A stretch of DNA of 48,789 nucleotides from a bacterium (GTDB lineage Bacteria; Patescibacteriota; Minisyncoccia; UBA6257; 2-01-FULL-56-20): contig JAJXZE010000007.1 of the NCBI GenBank assembly GCA_021780195.1, positions 1 to 48,789 of the forward strand. The letters run 5' to 3'. Of the stretch, positions 25,826 through 34,007 are shown piece by piece (position 1 is the first letter of the stretch; every line of letters starts with the position of its first letter). The notes under the pieces were generated by a model. The model saw only the letters and a list, made by a program, of their open reading frames with translations, made no database searches and was not told the origin of the DNA. The position numbers and the translations under genes were made by a program.

Positions 25826-26276
25826 ATTTCTCCGCTTTCTTCACCACAATCCGGAGCGTCGCCGTGACGCCCTTTTTGAGATCGACGGGAATTTTGTACT
25901 CCCCCGCCTCCTTGATCGGATATTTAAGATCGATCTCGACGCGTTCTTTCGTAACAAGACCGTGATCACGGAGGGCCTTCAGTATTGATTCCTTATTGAC
26001 CGAGCCGAAGAGCGCGCCGGATTTGTCCGCGGCTAGTTCGAACTCGATCGCGGTGCCTTCGAGCTTCTTCGAGATCTCGGCGAGGCGGCCGCGGAGTTCG
26101 GCATCCTCTTTCTCGTGTTCGGCGCGCATGGCATCGAGCTTCTTCAATGCGCCCTCGGTTGCGGGCTCCGCAAGCTTGTTCGGGAAGAGAAAGTTGCGGG
26201 CGTAGCCGTCCTTCACTTCTTTCACTTCAAGCTTCAGGCCCACCCCGCGCACATCCTGGAGAAGGATCACTTTCAT
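25824..26276 (-). CDS. rplI: 50S ribosomal protein L9
   Basis: L9 binds 23S rRNA near the L1 stalk region. The N-terminal domain [40 protein letters not shown] is diagnostic. It is followed by the long connecting helix and a C-terminal domain starting near [27 protein letters not shown]. At 150 residues it is complete. Its ATG overlaps the stop of the upstream S41 protease (ATGA), so translation is probably coupled; rpsF/rpsR, the common partners, are absent here. Some CPR groups lack L9, so its presence is mildly informative for placement. Confidence 0.95.
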   Translation of the reverse strand: MKVILLQDVRGVGLKLEVKEVKDGYARNFLFPNKLAEPATEGALKKLDAMRAEHEKEDAELRGRLAEISKKLEGTAIEFELAADKSGALFGSVNKESILKALRDHGLVTKERVEIDLKYPIKEAGEYKIPVDLKKGVTATLRIVVKKAEK

Positions 26277-27556
26277 GGATTCGTGGTACTTGCCGTGCTG
26301 GTGGCGGGCGTCGGTGGCGGCAAGGGCGTCCCGTCCACTTCCGCCTGGAGCACCTGGAGGGCTTTCGCGAGCTGGGGGTCGCGTCCGGCCGCCACATCGG
26401 CGTCGGTCAGGGGCACCACATAATCAGGGACGAGTCCGTCGTGGTCGAGGATGCGGCCGGAGGGCAGAACCCAGTGGGCCACGGTGAGCTTGATGGCGGA
26501 TCCGTCCGCGAGAGGTTCGAGCTCCTGCACGGTCCCCTTCCCGAAGCTCTTCTCTCCCACGAGCTTCACCCCGCGGTCGTCGTGGAGCGCGCCCGAAAGG
26601 ATTTCCGCCGCCGAGGCCGAGCCGTTGTTGATGAGCACCACCATGGGCACGCCGGAGAGCGATCCGTCGCCCTGCGCCGTGAAGTCCTGTTCCGGAACGG
26701 TGCGCCCCACTTCGCGCACCACCATGCTTCCCGGCTTCAGGAAGTAGCCGGAGAGATTCACCGCAACGTCCAGATAGCCGCCCGGATTGTCGCGAAGGTC
26801 GAGCACGATTCCTTTGGCGTTCGCGTTCAAGGCCTTCACGAGCGCCTGATAGAAGAGCGCGTTCGAATCGCCGGTGAATTCATTGAGCGTGATGTGAGCG
26901 AGGTCCCCCTTCATCTCGAATTCGACGTTCGGCACCTGGATGTTCTCGCGGACGATCTTGAAATCCTGCGGCGTGCTCCATCCCGCGCGGAGGATGCCGA
27001 GGGTCACCGCGGTTCCGACGTCGCCGCGGATCAGATTTACCGCTTCATCAAGCGACATATCGAGCGTCGAAGAAGCGTCGATCGAGACGATCGCGTCTTT
27101 CGCCTTCAGGCCCGCCCTTTCCGCCGGCGTCCCTTTGAGCGGCGCGACAATCACGATGTCCCCATTCGCGTCCATGCCGAGCTGGGCACCGATACCGCCG
27201 AAGTTTCCGGCGATGTTTTCCTGGAACTGCTGGTTGCTCGACGGGTCGAAGAACTCCGAGTACGGGTCGCCGAGAGAGTTCACGAGGCCGTTCACCGCGC
27301 CGTAAAGCTTTTGTTCCGGGGTCGTGCTTGGATTGCGGAGATAGTCGCGGTTGATGATGCTCCACGCCTGCCAGAACGTGCCGAAGTCCGCCGCGGTCGA
27401 GGTTGGTCCCGCGATGTTCGCCGCGTCCGTCACAACGATATTCTTCGGCGACTTCTCCCCTTCGGTCCAGCCGAGCCAGAAACCGCTGCCGAGGAGGGCG
27501 GCGGCGGCGATGACCGCGATGCCTATTTCCAGATATCTTTTGCCGATAGCGCGCAT
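26273..27556 (-). CDS. S41-family C-terminal processing peptidase with PDZ domain
   Basis: Membrane-anchored serine protease related to CtpA/CtpB. A single N-terminal helix ([20 protein letters not shown]) anchors it, with the rest outside. The tail-specific-protease N domain (about 58-110), PDZ domain (about 115-200) and S41 core (about 205-395) follow in order. The nucleophile is Ser313 in [12 protein letters not shown]; the general base Lys340 and Gln344 lie in SFGKGTVQ. The C-terminus is a Pro/Thr-rich tail. It likely trims or degrades envelope proteins. TATAAT lies 9 nt before the ATG, and the gene is coupled to rplI downstream. Confidence 0.93.
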   Translation of the reverse strand: MRAIGKRYLEIGIAVIAAAALLGSGFWLGWTEGEKSPKNIVVTDAANIAGPTSTAADFGTFWQAWSIINRDYLRNPSTTPEQKLYGAVNGLVNSLGDPYSEFFDPSSNQQFQENIAGNFGGIGAQLGMDANGDIVIVAPLKGTPAERAGLKAKDAIVSIDASSTLDMSLDEAVNLIRGDVGTAVTLGILRAGWSTPQDFKIVRENIQVPNVEFEMKGDLAHITLNEFTGDSNALFYQALVKALNANAKGIVLDLRDNPGGYLDVAVNLSGYFLKPGSMVVREVGRTVPEQDFTAQGDGSLSGVPMVVLINNGSASAAEILSGALHDDRGVKLVGEKSFGKGTVQELEPLADGSAIKLTVAHWVLPSGRILDHDGLVPDYVVPLTDADVAAGRDPQLAKALQVLQAEVDGTPLPPPTPATSTASTTNP

Positions 27557-27598
27557 GTATTCTGCATTATACCACAGCTCTCCGACGCGGGCGAAACA

Positions 27599-27627
27599 TT
27601 GAAAAATCGTTAAAAAATCATTATAAT
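27599..27627 (+). promoter_or_regulatory. Promoter (TTGAAA-17-TATAAT) of the def operon
   Basis: TTGAAA (27599-27604) and a perfect TATAAT (27622-27627) are 17 nt apart; the -10 ends 8 nt before the ATG at 27636. It is divergent from the S41 gene, whose own TATAAT lies at 27566-27571 on the minus strand. Confidence 0.75.
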
Positions 27628-27635
27628 CCGCATAT

Positions 27636-27905
27636 ATGATTCCGACGAAGACAAAGAAGGGGGCGTATCTTGCGGAACTCAGACGGAGGGCGGCGGAGTC
27701 GCACGTCTACCGGAAGTACCAGTTGCTCGGCCTCCAGATCGCGGAGATCCTGGGTGACGAGCGTCACAAGTCCCTCTACATCAAACTCGCTAAGGAGATG
27801 AATGCCGAGCGCCTCCTCCGGCTCGCAAAAGAGGTCGCCGACCGGCGCGAGGTCAAAAACCGCGGTGCATACTTCATGTCCCTCCTCAAAAAAGATGGCG
27901 AGTGA
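27636..27905 (+). CDS. Small charged helical protein upstream of def, unknown
   Basis: The frame encodes 89 residues, basic and helix-rich: TKKGAYLAELRRRAAESHVYRKYQLLGLQIAEILGD and SLYIKLAKEMNAERLLRLAKEVADRR. There is no signal peptide or membrane helix. I cannot assign a family. A strong promoter with a leaderless layout precedes it, and it overlaps the peptide deformylase gene by 11 nt, so it heads an operon with def and fmt. A role linked to translation or nascent-chain processing is only suggested by its neighbours. Confidence 0.7.
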   Translation: MIPTKTKKGAYLAELRRRAAESHVYRKYQLLGLQIAEILGDERHKSLYIKLAKEMNAERLLRLAKEVADRREVKNRGAYFMSLLKKDGE

Positions 27906-28452
27906 CATCCTGGTGGTCGAAAAGCGCGCGGACGAGGATTTCCTCCGGCGCAAAACGGCGGATTTCGATTTCAAGAAATTCACGCGCAAGGAAGTGGCGG
28001 AGCTCGTCACGCGGATGCGCCGCATCATGCGCGCGGCGAACGGCATCGGCCTTTCCGCAAACCAGATCGGTCTCCCCTACCGCCTGTTCGTTGCCGAGGT
28101 TCCCGATGCGCAGGGCGGCACGAAATTCTACGCCGTGTTCAATCCCCGGCTCGAAAAGAAGAGCAAGGAGGAGGTGGCCTTCGAGGAAGGATGCCTCAGC
28201 GTGCCCGGCAAGTGGGGCGACGTCGTGCGCGCGGAGAAGATCACCGTGGGCGGATTCGACAAGAACGGAAAGCCGGCCAAGATAAAAGCGTGGGGGCTCC
28301 TTGCGCGGGTCTTCCAGCACGAGATCGACCACCTGGACGGCCATCTTTTCATCGACCGCACCAAAGCCGTCTATGGAGAGGAGCACGGCGGAGCGCCGGA
28401 CGAGGAGCGGGACGACCGACGGGACGAGAAACGGGGCCACGCCGCAAAATAA
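27895..28452 (+). CDS. def: Peptide deformylase
   Basis: Metalloenzyme that removes the N-formyl group from nascent proteins. All three motifs are present: GIGLSANQIG (motif 1), EEGCLSVPG (motif 2, with the metal Cys) and QHEIDHLDG (motif 3, HExxH with two metal His). I take the ATG at 27895 (MASDILVVEKRADEDFL), inside the end of the previous gene; the track's 27802 start is a shadow extension. The 185-residue protein has a charged C-terminal tail (EERDDRRDEKRGH). The stop overlaps the fmt start (TAATG), pairing the formylation and deformylation genes. Confidence 0.95.
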   Translation: MASDILVVEKRADEDFLRRKTADFDFKKFTRKEVAELVTRMRRIMRAANGIGLSANQIGLPYRLFVAEVPDAQGGTKFYAVFNPRLEKKSKEEVAFEEGCLSVPGKWGDVVRAEKITVGGFDKNGKPAKIKAWGLLARVFQHEIDHLDGHLFIDRTKAVYGEEHGGAPDEERDDRRDEKRGHAAK

Positions 28453-29333
28453 TGAAGTACGTCTTCTTTGGATCGCCCCGGTTCGCTTCGATCGTCCTTA
28501 ATGGCCTCATGGATGCCGGGTTCCCTCCCGCGGCGGTCGTCTGCAATCCCGACCGCCCCGTCGGAAGAAAAAAGATCGTAACGCCTCCTCCTGTGAAGTC
28601 GCTCGTTGCCGCGCCCGTCGCCATCCTCCAGCCGGAAAAGCTCGACGCCGCATTCGCCGAAGACCTGAAGGCGCTCGCGCCCGACTTTTTTGTCGTCGCG
28701 GCATACGCAAAGATCATCCCGCAGGCGATCCTCGATATCCCGCGTTTCGGGACGCTCGGCGTCCATCCGTCGCTCCTGCCGTGCCACCGCGGCTCTTCCC
28801 CCATCCAATCGGCCATCCTTGACGGCGACCGCGAAACCGGCACCACGATCTATCTGATGGATGCCAAGATGGACCACGGCCCGATCGTTGCGCGGGAAGC
28901 CGTGCCGCTCGACGCGCTCGCGGCTTCATACGAGGACCTCGAGGCGGAGCTCGCCTCGCTCGGCGTAAAGCTCCTTTCGAAAATCATTCCGCAATTTGCC
29001 GCAAGGGGCGCCGAAGGACTTTCTTCCGCACATGCCGGTGCGCCGGTCGCGCAGGACGAATCCCTCGCGACCTATACGCGGAAATTCACGACCGAGGACG
29101 GGCGCGTGGAGGAGCGCGACCTCGGCGCCGCGCAGGCGGGCGACCAAAAGACCGCAGAAGCAATCCTCCGCACAATGAACGCCCTCGGGAAAGAACCCGG
29201 CGTATGGACCATGATGAACGGCATTCGCGTGAAACTCCTCGCGGCGCGCATCGAAAACGGCGTCCTGCACATCACGCGCATTCAGGAAGAGGGCGGTGTG
29301 CCGAAGGATGTGCGTGTGAAGCCGGCGCGCTAG
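28452..29333 (+). CDS. fmt: Methionyl-tRNA formyltransferase
   Basis: The enzyme formylates initiator Met-tRNA using 10-formyl-tetrahydrofolate. The ATG at 28452 ([15 protein letters not shown]) shares a base with the def stop. The formyltransferase domain (about 1-180) shows [19 protein letters not shown] and [11 protein letters not shown]; the C-terminal OB-like domain (about 200-293) is also present. The catalytic His (about 105) and Asp (about 141) are visible, but the Asn that usually sits two residues before the His (NxHxSLLP) is Gly here. Neighbouring def supports the assignment. It converges with sodA, the two stops sharing CTAG. Confidence 0.9.
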   Translation: MKYVFFGSPRFASIVLNGLMDAGFPPAAVVCNPDRPVGRKKIVTPPPVKSLVAAPVAILQPEKLDAAFAEDLKALAPDFFVVAAYAKIIPQAILDIPRFGTLGVHPSLLPCHRGSSPIQSAILDGDRETGTTIYLMDAKMDHGPIVAREAVPLDALAASYEDLEAELASLGVKLLSKIIPQFAARGAEGLSSAHAGAPVAQDESLATYTRKFTTEDGRVEERDLGAAQAGDQKTAEAILRTMNALGKEPGVWTMMNGIRVKLLAARIENGVLHITRIQEEGGVPKDVRVKPAR

Positions 29334-29965
29334 CCGAGGCGCTTCGCGACCTCGTCCCAGTTCACCACGTGCCACCAGCTCTCAATGTATTCCGGCCGGC
29401 GGTTCTGGTACTTCAGATAATAGGCGTGCTCCCAGACGTCGAGGCAGAGGATCGGTTTCAGGCCCTGCGTCACGGGGCTGTCCTGGTTCGGCGTCGAAAT
29501 GACGGCGAGCGCGCCATCCTTCCGGACGACGAGCCACGTCCATCCCGACCCGAAGACCTTTTTTGCGGCGCCGGAGAATTCCTCGCGGAATTTTCCAAAG
29601 TCGCCGAAGGCGGCGTTGATCGCCTCCCCCGTTTTTCCGCCGGGGCCCTTTGCCAGCGCGGCCGGATCCGTCTGCACCGCACCGGTCGCGGGCGGCGCCA
29701 TAAAAGTCCAGAAGAGCGAGTGATTCGCGTGCCCTCCACCATGATTCCTTACGGCTGTTCGGATGTCTTCGGGCACGGCGTCGATCGCTCCCAAGAGCTC
29801 CTCGAGCGGCTTGTCCGCGATCTCGGGGTGCTTCTCGAGCGCCGCATTCAGGTTGTCGACATACGCCTGATGATGCTTGGTGTAGTGGACCTCCATCGTC
29901 TTCGCATCGATATACGGCTCGAGCGCATCGTACGCGTACGGGAGTTTCGGCAATTCGTACTTCAT
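29330..29965 (-). CDS. sodA: Superoxide dismutase (Mn/Fe family)
   Basis: The enzyme dismutates superoxide to oxygen and hydrogen peroxide. The N-terminus [18 protein letters not shown] is typical. Metal ligands can be seen as His27 in MEVHYTKHH, His in HANHSLFW, and Asp/His in [19 protein letters not shown]. The sequence STPNQDSP is of the Mn-type NQD pattern, so manganese or cambialistic use is more likely than strict iron, though this is not certain by eye. At 211 residues it is complete. Presence of SOD suggests exposure to oxygen even if metabolism is fermentative. Confidence 0.95.
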   Translation of the reverse strand: MKYELPKLPYAYDALEPYIDAKTMEVHYTKHHQAYVDNLNAALEKHPEIADKPLEELLGAIDAVPEDIRTAVRNHGGGHANHSLFWTFMAPPATGAVQTDPAALAKGPGGKTGEAINAAFGDFGKFREEFSGAAKKVFGSGWTWLVVRKDGALAVISTPNQDSPVTQGLKPILCLDVWEHAYYLKYQNRRPEYIESWWHVVNWDEVAKRLG

Positions 29966-30183
29966 CGGTTTATATTGGTTTTGGTTTATTTTAGGAGCGA
30001 CCCTGTCAGTTCAGTTTAACATAGATTTAATATTGTTGCGGTAGGATGAAGAAGAATGAAAACACCATGATCCCTCGCATGGTTTTTCATACAGCGAAAT
30101 CCTGGAGAGGATTCCCGTCGCAAAATCCACCCTCTCCGGATGGCTCCATTCGGTCGGGTTATCGCGCTATCAAAAGCAAAGGA

Positions 30184-30213
30184 TTGCCGGGTGGACCCAG
30201 GGGGTGGTAGAAT
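30184..30213 (+). promoter_or_regulatory. Promoter of tRNA-Gln (TTGCCG-18-TAGAAT)
   Basis: TTGCCG (30184-30189) and TAGAAT (30208-30213) are 18 nt apart, placing the transcript start about 6 nt before the tRNA. The rest of the gap 29966-30183, between sodA and the tRNA, holds no gene; it contains a hairpin GGAGAGG...CCTCTCC (30104-30137) of unknown role. Confidence 0.5.
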
Positions 30214-30225
30214 CCAGGTGATGAT

Positions 30226-30302
30226 TGCGGGGTGGTGTAACTGGTAACACGCCTGACTTTGGATCAGGAGACTTCCAGGTTCGAACCCTGGCCCCGCAGC
30301 CA
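30226..30302 (+). tRNA. tRNA-Gln (anticodon TTG), CCA encoded
   Basis: A full cloverleaf can be drawn: acceptor TGCGGGG/CCCCGCA, D-arm GTGT-AACTGGTA-ACAC, anticodon arm CCTGA-CTTTGGA-TCAGG with anticodon TTG, T-arm CCAGG-TTCGAAC-CCTGG, discriminator G and an encoded CCA. No intron is seen. The minus-strand ORF over this locus on the track is a translation artefact. Confidence 0.95.
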
Positions 30303-30438
30303 CGTTGAGACAGGTTCGGACTCAGGGGAGCTATTTGAGACAGAAGATCTCTAATGCCTCACCCTTGTCGGCAAGATTTGGCTTTGGGAATATTGTTTCA
30401 GTATTCCGACCCAAGGACGGATGTGATAAACTGCGTAC

Positions 30439-31083
30439 GTGGATAAAACCGTATACCTCATCCGGCATGGGGAAAGCGAGCACAACATCGCGCCGGTCTT
30501 CCAGGCGCCCGATTCGCCCCTCAGCAAAAGAGGAATCCGGCAGGCGGAAAACGTGGCCGAAAGGGCTGAGGGCCTTTCATTTGAAACATTGATTTCGAGT
30601 CCCCTTCCCCGCACGAAGGAAACCGCGGAAGCTATTGCGCGAAGAACCGGGAAGCAGGTCGATTATTCGGATCTTTTCGTTGAGCGGATAACACCGACCA
30701 GCATTCATGGCAAACCCTATACCGACGCCGTTGCCAACGACGTTTGGCGGGAGTGGGATAGGAGTCTCTGGACGCCGGGTCTTCGCGTGGAGGATGGAGA
30801 AAACTTCGGCGACATCGTCGCGCGAGCCGACAAGGCGCTCGACTATCTCCGCGACCGCCCCGAAACAAGTATGGTCGTGGTGACCCACGCCTATTTTCTC
30901 CGGACGATGATTGCCCGCCTCTTGATAGGAGATTTTCTCACCGCGGAAATTTTCCGTGAGTTTCAGAAGGGGGTATCCATGGAAAATACCGGCATTACCG
31001 TTCTGCGCTACCACGGAGGATTCGAGCAGGATCCGCGCTGGCACCTCTGGACCTACAACGATCATGCTCATCTCGCTCCATAA
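30439..31083 (+). CDS. Histidine phosphatase family protein (phosphoglycerate mutase-like)
   Basis: The protein opens with MDKTVYLIRHGESEHN, where RHGE carries the phosphorylated His. SSPLPRTKETAEAI supplies the second-site Arg, and VVVTHAYFLRTMIA the second catalytic His. At 214 residues it is a single-domain member of the branch that includes cofactor-dependent phosphoglycerate mutases, alpha-ribazole phosphatases and SixA-like enzymes. The C-terminus (ENTGITVLRYHGGFEQDPRWHLWTYNDHAHL) resembles broad-specificity phosphatases more than dPGM, so I do not assign a substrate. The start is GTG, 6 nt after an extended -10 (TGATAAACT), again leaderless in form. Confidence 0.8.
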   Translation: MDKTVYLIRHGESEHNIAPVFQAPDSPLSKRGIRQAENVAERAEGLSFETLISSPLPRTKETAEAIARRTGKQVDYSDLFVERITPTSIHGKPYTDAVANDVWREWDRSLWTPGLRVEDGENFGDIVARADKALDYLRDRPETSMVVVTHAYFLRTMIARLLIGDFLTAEIFREFQKGVSMENTGITVLRYHGGFEQDPRWHLWTYNDHAHLAP

Positions 31084-31371
31084 AGGCCCCGTCTTTTTAT
31101 CACCGGAATCATCGCCCGACGCGACATTCCATTTCCGGGCATCTGCCTTATTGGCGCATCGTACGAACAAACTCTCACGCGGAATCGGGAGAATCCCCGC
31201 TGGGGAAAAACGCCCGAACTGCAGGAGCTGGAAGCGAAAGAATTTTTCTTCGAGCAACGTCCACGCTACAAAGCGGAGGCGGAAAAATACGGTTACCCGG
31301 TCTTTGAGGATGCCGACCAAGCGTTTGAACCGGCACTGCGCTTTTTAGGGTATAATGTCGATGCAAGCTAG
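31084..31371 (+). pseudogene. Remnant of a P-loop kinase-like gene without a start codon
   Basis: Frame 1 is open from just after the stop at 31083 to the TAG at 31369-31371, but it has no ATG, GTG or TTG and is absent from the ORF track. It reads RPRLFITGI, then directly IPFPGICLIGASYEQTLTR, ENPRWGKTPELQELEAKEFF, QRPRYKAEAEKYGYPVF and DADQAFEPALRFLG. The beginning resembles the first strand of a P-loop kinase (FITGxxGxGKT), but the P-loop is missing; the rest looks like a well-formed protein C-terminus. The simplest reading is a gene with an internal deletion that removed the nucleotide-binding part. Confidence 0.55.
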
Positions 31372-31375
31372 ATCC

Positions 31376-31933
31376 ATGAAAAAAGAATTCCTTGTACTGC
31401 TCGGGGCCTTCGTCGCCATCGCCGCGCTCGCCGCGGTGCTCATGGCGTTCGTCGGTGACGCACGGCGGGGCATGGTTCCCTTCGACCCTACGAATGCGAG
31501 CTATCTCGTCGAGGGCACCGTAGTCACGCTCGTGAACGGCCAGGCGGAAGTGCCGGCCGCGCCGGGATCGGCGTCCACAGTGCGGACGTGGATCTTCGGC
31601 CTTCCGGCGATGGGCGACCTGAATGGCGACGGCACCCGCGACGCGGCGCTCCTCCTCGTGCAGAATGCCGGCGGCTCGGGCACCTTCTATTACGCCGCCG
31701 CGGCGCTTGCGACAAGCGCGGGCGCGGAAGGGACGAACGCCATCCTCCTCGGCGACCGGATCGCGCCCCAGAACATTTCTATCGCGAGCGGCACGATCCT
31801 CGTGAACTATGCGGACCGGAACGCGGGGGAACCGATGACGACCCAGCCCTCGCTCGGGGTCAGTAAATACTTTACGGTGGTGGGCGGCCTTCTCGAGGCG
31901 GCTCCGGCTCCCGGCACACCGTCGGTAAAATAA
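31376..31933 (+). CDS. Secreted single-anchor protein with a calcium-loop-like motif, unknown
   Basis: The ATG at 31376 (MKKEFLVLLGAFVAIAALAAVLMAFV) starts a clear N-terminal membrane helix. A TATAAT at 31351-31356 lies upstream, and the track start at 31355 overlaps it. The outside part contains MGDLNGDGTRDAALLLVQ, a DxNxDGxxD loop as in dockerin/FG-GAP-type calcium sites. It is followed by beta-rich sequence (YYAAAALAT, NAILLGDRIAPQNI, GTILVNYADR). At 185 residues it resembles small exported proteins common in Parcubacteria. Function is unknown. Confidence 0.65.
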   Translation: MKKEFLVLLGAFVAIAALAAVLMAFVGDARRGMVPFDPTNASYLVEGTVVTLVNGQAEVPAAPGSASTVRTWIFGLPAMGDLNGDGTRDAALLLVQNAGGSGTFYYAAAALATSAGAEGTNAILLGDRIAPQNISIASGTILVNYADRNAGEPMTTQPSLGVSKYFTVVGGLLEAAPAPGTPSVK

Positions 31934-31937
31934 AAAA

Positions 31938-31958
31938 GGCGCGAGACAGACTCGCGCC
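31938..31958. terminator. Intrinsic terminator between convergent genes
   Basis: GGCGCGAG-ACAGA-CTCGCGCC is an 8-bp perfect stem. On the minus strand it is followed by TTTTTTATTTT, giving a strong terminator for the 31984-32289 gene. On the plus strand the downstream tract is weaker (GGAAGAAAAAC). Confidence 0.8.
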
Positions 31959-31983
31959 GGAAGAAAAACAGCGAATCGACCGC

Positions 31984-32289
31984 TTAGGCATCCCATGCAA
32001 ACGGCAGGACGCCCGTGCGCCGTTCCTCTTCAATGAGGCGCCGGGCGGCACACCAAAACTGCCAGAATATTGCTTCTTCGGCAGCGGCTTCGGCCGGTAG
32101 TGGAGCTCCGTTTTGTCTCATGAGCTCCACCCGTTTCTGCCAGCCGATTTCGGCATAGTTATAGCCGGTCGCCACGCACCGTCGCGCAAGGCGGGAGATT
32201 TTTTCTTCCCGACTCCCGAGCTCCGCGATCCACCGAAGCGCAAGGACGCCGGCATATCTTACGAGATCAGCTTCCCGTTGGGATTGCAT
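31984..32289 (-). CDS. Small acidic-basic helical protein, unknown
   Basis: The frame encodes 101 residues with no signal peptide: RYAGVLALRWIAELGSREEKISRLARRCVATGYNYAEIGW and AAAEEAIFWQFWCAARRLIEEE. It appears all-helical with conserved-looking Trp residues. An AGGAGG sits only 3 nt before the ATG, and AT-rich sequence with TTGAAA lies further upstream. A strong terminator follows the stop. A clear ribosome site and terminator support a real gene, unlike the leaderless neighbours. I recognise no family. Confidence 0.6.
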   Translation of the reverse strand: MQSQREADLVRYAGVLALRWIAELGSREEKISRLARRCVATGYNYAEIGWQKRVELMRQNGAPLPAEAAAEEAIFWQFWCAARRLIEEERRTGVLPFAWDA

Positions 32290-32345
32290 ATTCCTCCTGT
32301 GTATATTGAAATTTCAACGAACTTCGGAAGCGGTATTTATTGAAT

Positions 32346-32373
32346 AAAAACCTCTTCCGAAGAAGAGGTTTTT
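32346..32373. terminator. Bidirectional intrinsic terminator
   Basis: AAAAACCTCTTC-CGAA-GAAGAGGTTTTT is a 12-bp perfect stem whose arms supply a T-run on either strand. It lies downstream of the minus-strand micro-ORF at 32404-32490 and the gene at 32572-33252. Confidence 0.85.
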
Positions 32374-32403
32374 GCGGCTGGCGATGAATGGGTCGGGGTT
32401 CGA

Positions 32404-32490
32404 TTATCGCGCAAGATATCCCTTCTTCGAGAGAGGTTCGTGGGTAAACCAAAAATAGAAATTCCCGGTGAAGGTTGCCGCGTAATGCAT
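32404..32490 (-). CDS. Candidate 28-residue leaderless micro-ORF
   Basis: The frame begins MHYAATFTGNFYFWFTHEPL, with aromatic and hydrophobic character. A promoter with TTGACG-18-TATGAT ends 7 nt before the ATG, the same layout as many larger genes here, and a terminator follows at 32346-32373. It is too short for the ORF track. An in-frame ATG at 32502 overlaps the -10 and is unlikely. Function is unknown; it could also be part of a small RNA. Confidence 0.4.
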   Translation of the reverse strand: MHYAATFTGNFYFWFTHEPLSKKGYLAR

Positions 32491-32497
32491 GGAATAA

Positions 32498-32527
32498 ATC
32501 ATATCGCGCGGCGACGGGGAACGTCAA
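32498..32527 (-). promoter_or_regulatory. Promoter (TTGACG-18-TATGAT) before the micro-ORF
   Basis: TTGACG (32522-32527) and TATGAT (32498-32503) on the minus strand are 18 nt apart. No annotated gene starts here other than the 28-codon frame, so this promoter drives either the micro-ORF or a short RNA ending at the 32346 hairpin. Confidence 0.5.
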
Positions 32528-32571
32528 GGCGCGCTTCGAGCGTCCCCGCGCGGAGTTGCCGCGCGGAGCGC

Positions 32572-33252
32572 CTACTGCCAGACCGTGGCCACGGGGATAG
32601 TCCCCTGCTCCACCGCGACGGGCATGCTCGATGAATTCGCCACGATCTGGCCGACATCCGCGGTCCACGTACTCGAGTTTTCGTTCAGATTGAAAATCAA
32701 AAGCCCTTCGCCACCGGGGGTCTTGGGCGCGCATCCGTAGCTCGCGGAGATCCCGCCCTCGGCGATCGGCATCGTTCCCGTGAACGGCGCACAGCGCGTC
32801 CCGTCGGCGAGTTCCAGGAGCCACGCCCAATCGGACGGCGCCGAACCCTGTGCGGCCTGAGGCTTCGGAAGCGGCGACGTGAGCTTTAATACGAAGGAAG
32901 ACGTGGCGTCGGGGATGGCGGGATCCATATTGCAGAGCAGATCATTGCTCCCCGGAATATTGAAGCACGGGTCGCTGATCGAATTCCCTACGGAACATCG
33001 CCAGGCATCGGCCCGGAAAGGCGCGGCAATGGAGTTCGTCCAGCAGGATCCCTGTTCGACCGGCGTCGAGGTCGCGGGGGCCGGCGGCACGTAGGTCACT
33101 ACCTTCGTCGGCGGCACGCCCGCGGGAGCTCCCTGATGATCCGCCGCGGTCGGCGCCTGTCCCGTCTTCGGAAACGCGAAGAGCGCGGCGAGGACAAGGA
33201 GGATCGCCACTACGAGAACAAGGAGAATGATGCGGATCTTTGCGCGGGTCAT
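32572..33252 (-). CDS. Membrane-anchored exported protein with several Cys, unknown
   Basis: The ATG at 33252 (MTRAKIRIILLVLVVAILLVLAALFAF) is preferred to 33261 because a TATCCT hexamer ends 8 nt upstream of it. After the N-terminal helix comes a Pro/Ala/Thr linker (AGVPPTKVVTYVPPAPATSTP) and an extracytoplasmic domain with at least five Cys (GSCWTNS, WRCSVGN, DPCFNIP, LLCNMDP, RCAPFTG, YGCAPKT) that may form disulfides. The end is beta-rich (GLLIFNLNENSSTWTADVGQI). It sits 19 nt after the gene at 33272-34000, a similar exported protein. No family is recognised. Confidence 0.6.
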   Translation of the reverse strand: MTRAKIRIILLVLVVAILLVLAALFAFPKTGQAPTAADHQGAPAGVPPTKVVTYVPPAPATSTPVEQGSCWTNSIAAPFRADAWRCSVGNSISDPCFNIPGSNDLLCNMDPAIPDATSSFVLKLTSPLPKPQAAQGSAPSDWAWLLELADGTRCAPFTGTMPIAEGGISASYGCAPKTPGGEGLLIFNLNENSSTWTADVGQIVANSSSMPVAVEQGTIPVATVWQ

Positions 33253-33271
33253 ATGCCTCAAGGATAGACAG

Positions 33272-34000
33272 CTATTTTATGAAAGTGAAAGTGCCGACGA
33301 TGCGATCCAGCACGCTCGTGAGCTTGGCTCGATCAAAGGGCTTGAGGCCGTACGAAGCGGGATAGTTCATGATCTGACCCGAGTGAATGGTGTATTCCAC
33401 CGCCCAGCACCGGCCGTCATGCACGGTGCGATAGCTCGTCGTATCGTAATAATTGCCGGCACCGACGTCCCCCGAATGGAATACTACGAACGTCGTGCCG
33501 TTGATCACCGCGGACGAGGTGGCCGCGCCCTGCGCCACGGCGCCCGGATCGGGCGTCAGGCAGCCGGCGAGCGCCAACGCGCTCCCGCTCGAACCCGCGG
33601 TGAGCGTGGCTTCGATAAGATTGGTTTGCGGTTCGAAAACCTTCGGGATCGTCAGCGTGAAGTAGAGGGAGCCGTCCGTCGCGGTATTCGCTCGCCAACC
33701 GGGCGCGGACGCCGCGCGGTAAATGTCGTTCGTCGGGAAATCGAGCGGATAGGCGATACTGAAACCGGCATCCGGCCGCATGCCGGTCTGCCAGGTACCG
33801 GTATCGGTGTAATAGGCCGCCGCCGCGTTTTCGGTTTCGTTTTGCAGGGCCATCTGGCCCGCGTTCTTTCCCGCGGCCACGTAGCCCTCAATCTCGCCGT
33901 ATCTGGTGCCGAGCCAGAAGCCGAGGAACGGAAGACCCACGAAGAGGACGAGTGCCGCGGCCTTTGAGTACCACGTCACTTTTTTCCACTCGATTTTCAT
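33272..34000 (-). CDS. Membrane-anchored exported protein, unknown
   Basis: At 242 residues it begins MKIEWKKVTWYSKAAALVLFVGLPFLGFWLGTRYGE, an N-terminal anchor of a type frequent in CPR exported proteins, followed by a helical stretch and a beta-rich domain (FSIAYPLDFPTNDIY, GSLYFTLTIPK, AVINGTTFVVFHSGD, YYDTTSYRTVHDGRCWAVEYTIHSG, LTSVLDRIVGTFTF). The closing sequence resembles the ending of lipoprotein-like domains where a fitted variable is extracted from the envelope. I make no functional claim. A perfect TATAAT ends 6 nt before the ATG, inside the end of the ABC permease gene. Confidence 0.6.
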   Translation of the reverse strand: MKIEWKKVTWYSKAAALVLFVGLPFLGFWLGTRYGEIEGYVAAGKNAGQMALQNETENAAAAYYTDTGTWQTGMRPDAGFSIAYPLDFPTNDIYRAASAPGWRANTATDGSLYFTLTIPKVFEPQTNLIEATLTAGSSGSALALAGCLTPDPGAVAQGAATSSAVINGTTFVVFHSGDVGAGNYYDTTSYRTVHDGRCWAVEYTIHSGQIMNYPASYGLKPFDRAKLTSVLDRIVGTFTFIK

Positions 34001-34007
34001 ACTCCCA

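Noticed and set aside
26147-27613. Plus-strand 488-aa ORF
   Set aside because: Antisense shadow of the S41 protease and L9; no recognisable domain.
30016-30303. Minus-strand 95-aa ORF (MAAGPGFEPGSLLIQ...)
   Set aside because: It is the antisense translation of the tRNA-Gln gene, a well-known annotation artefact.
32267-32830. Minus-strand 187-aa ORF
   Set aside because: Overlaps the real exported-protein gene in another frame and runs through a promoter and terminator.
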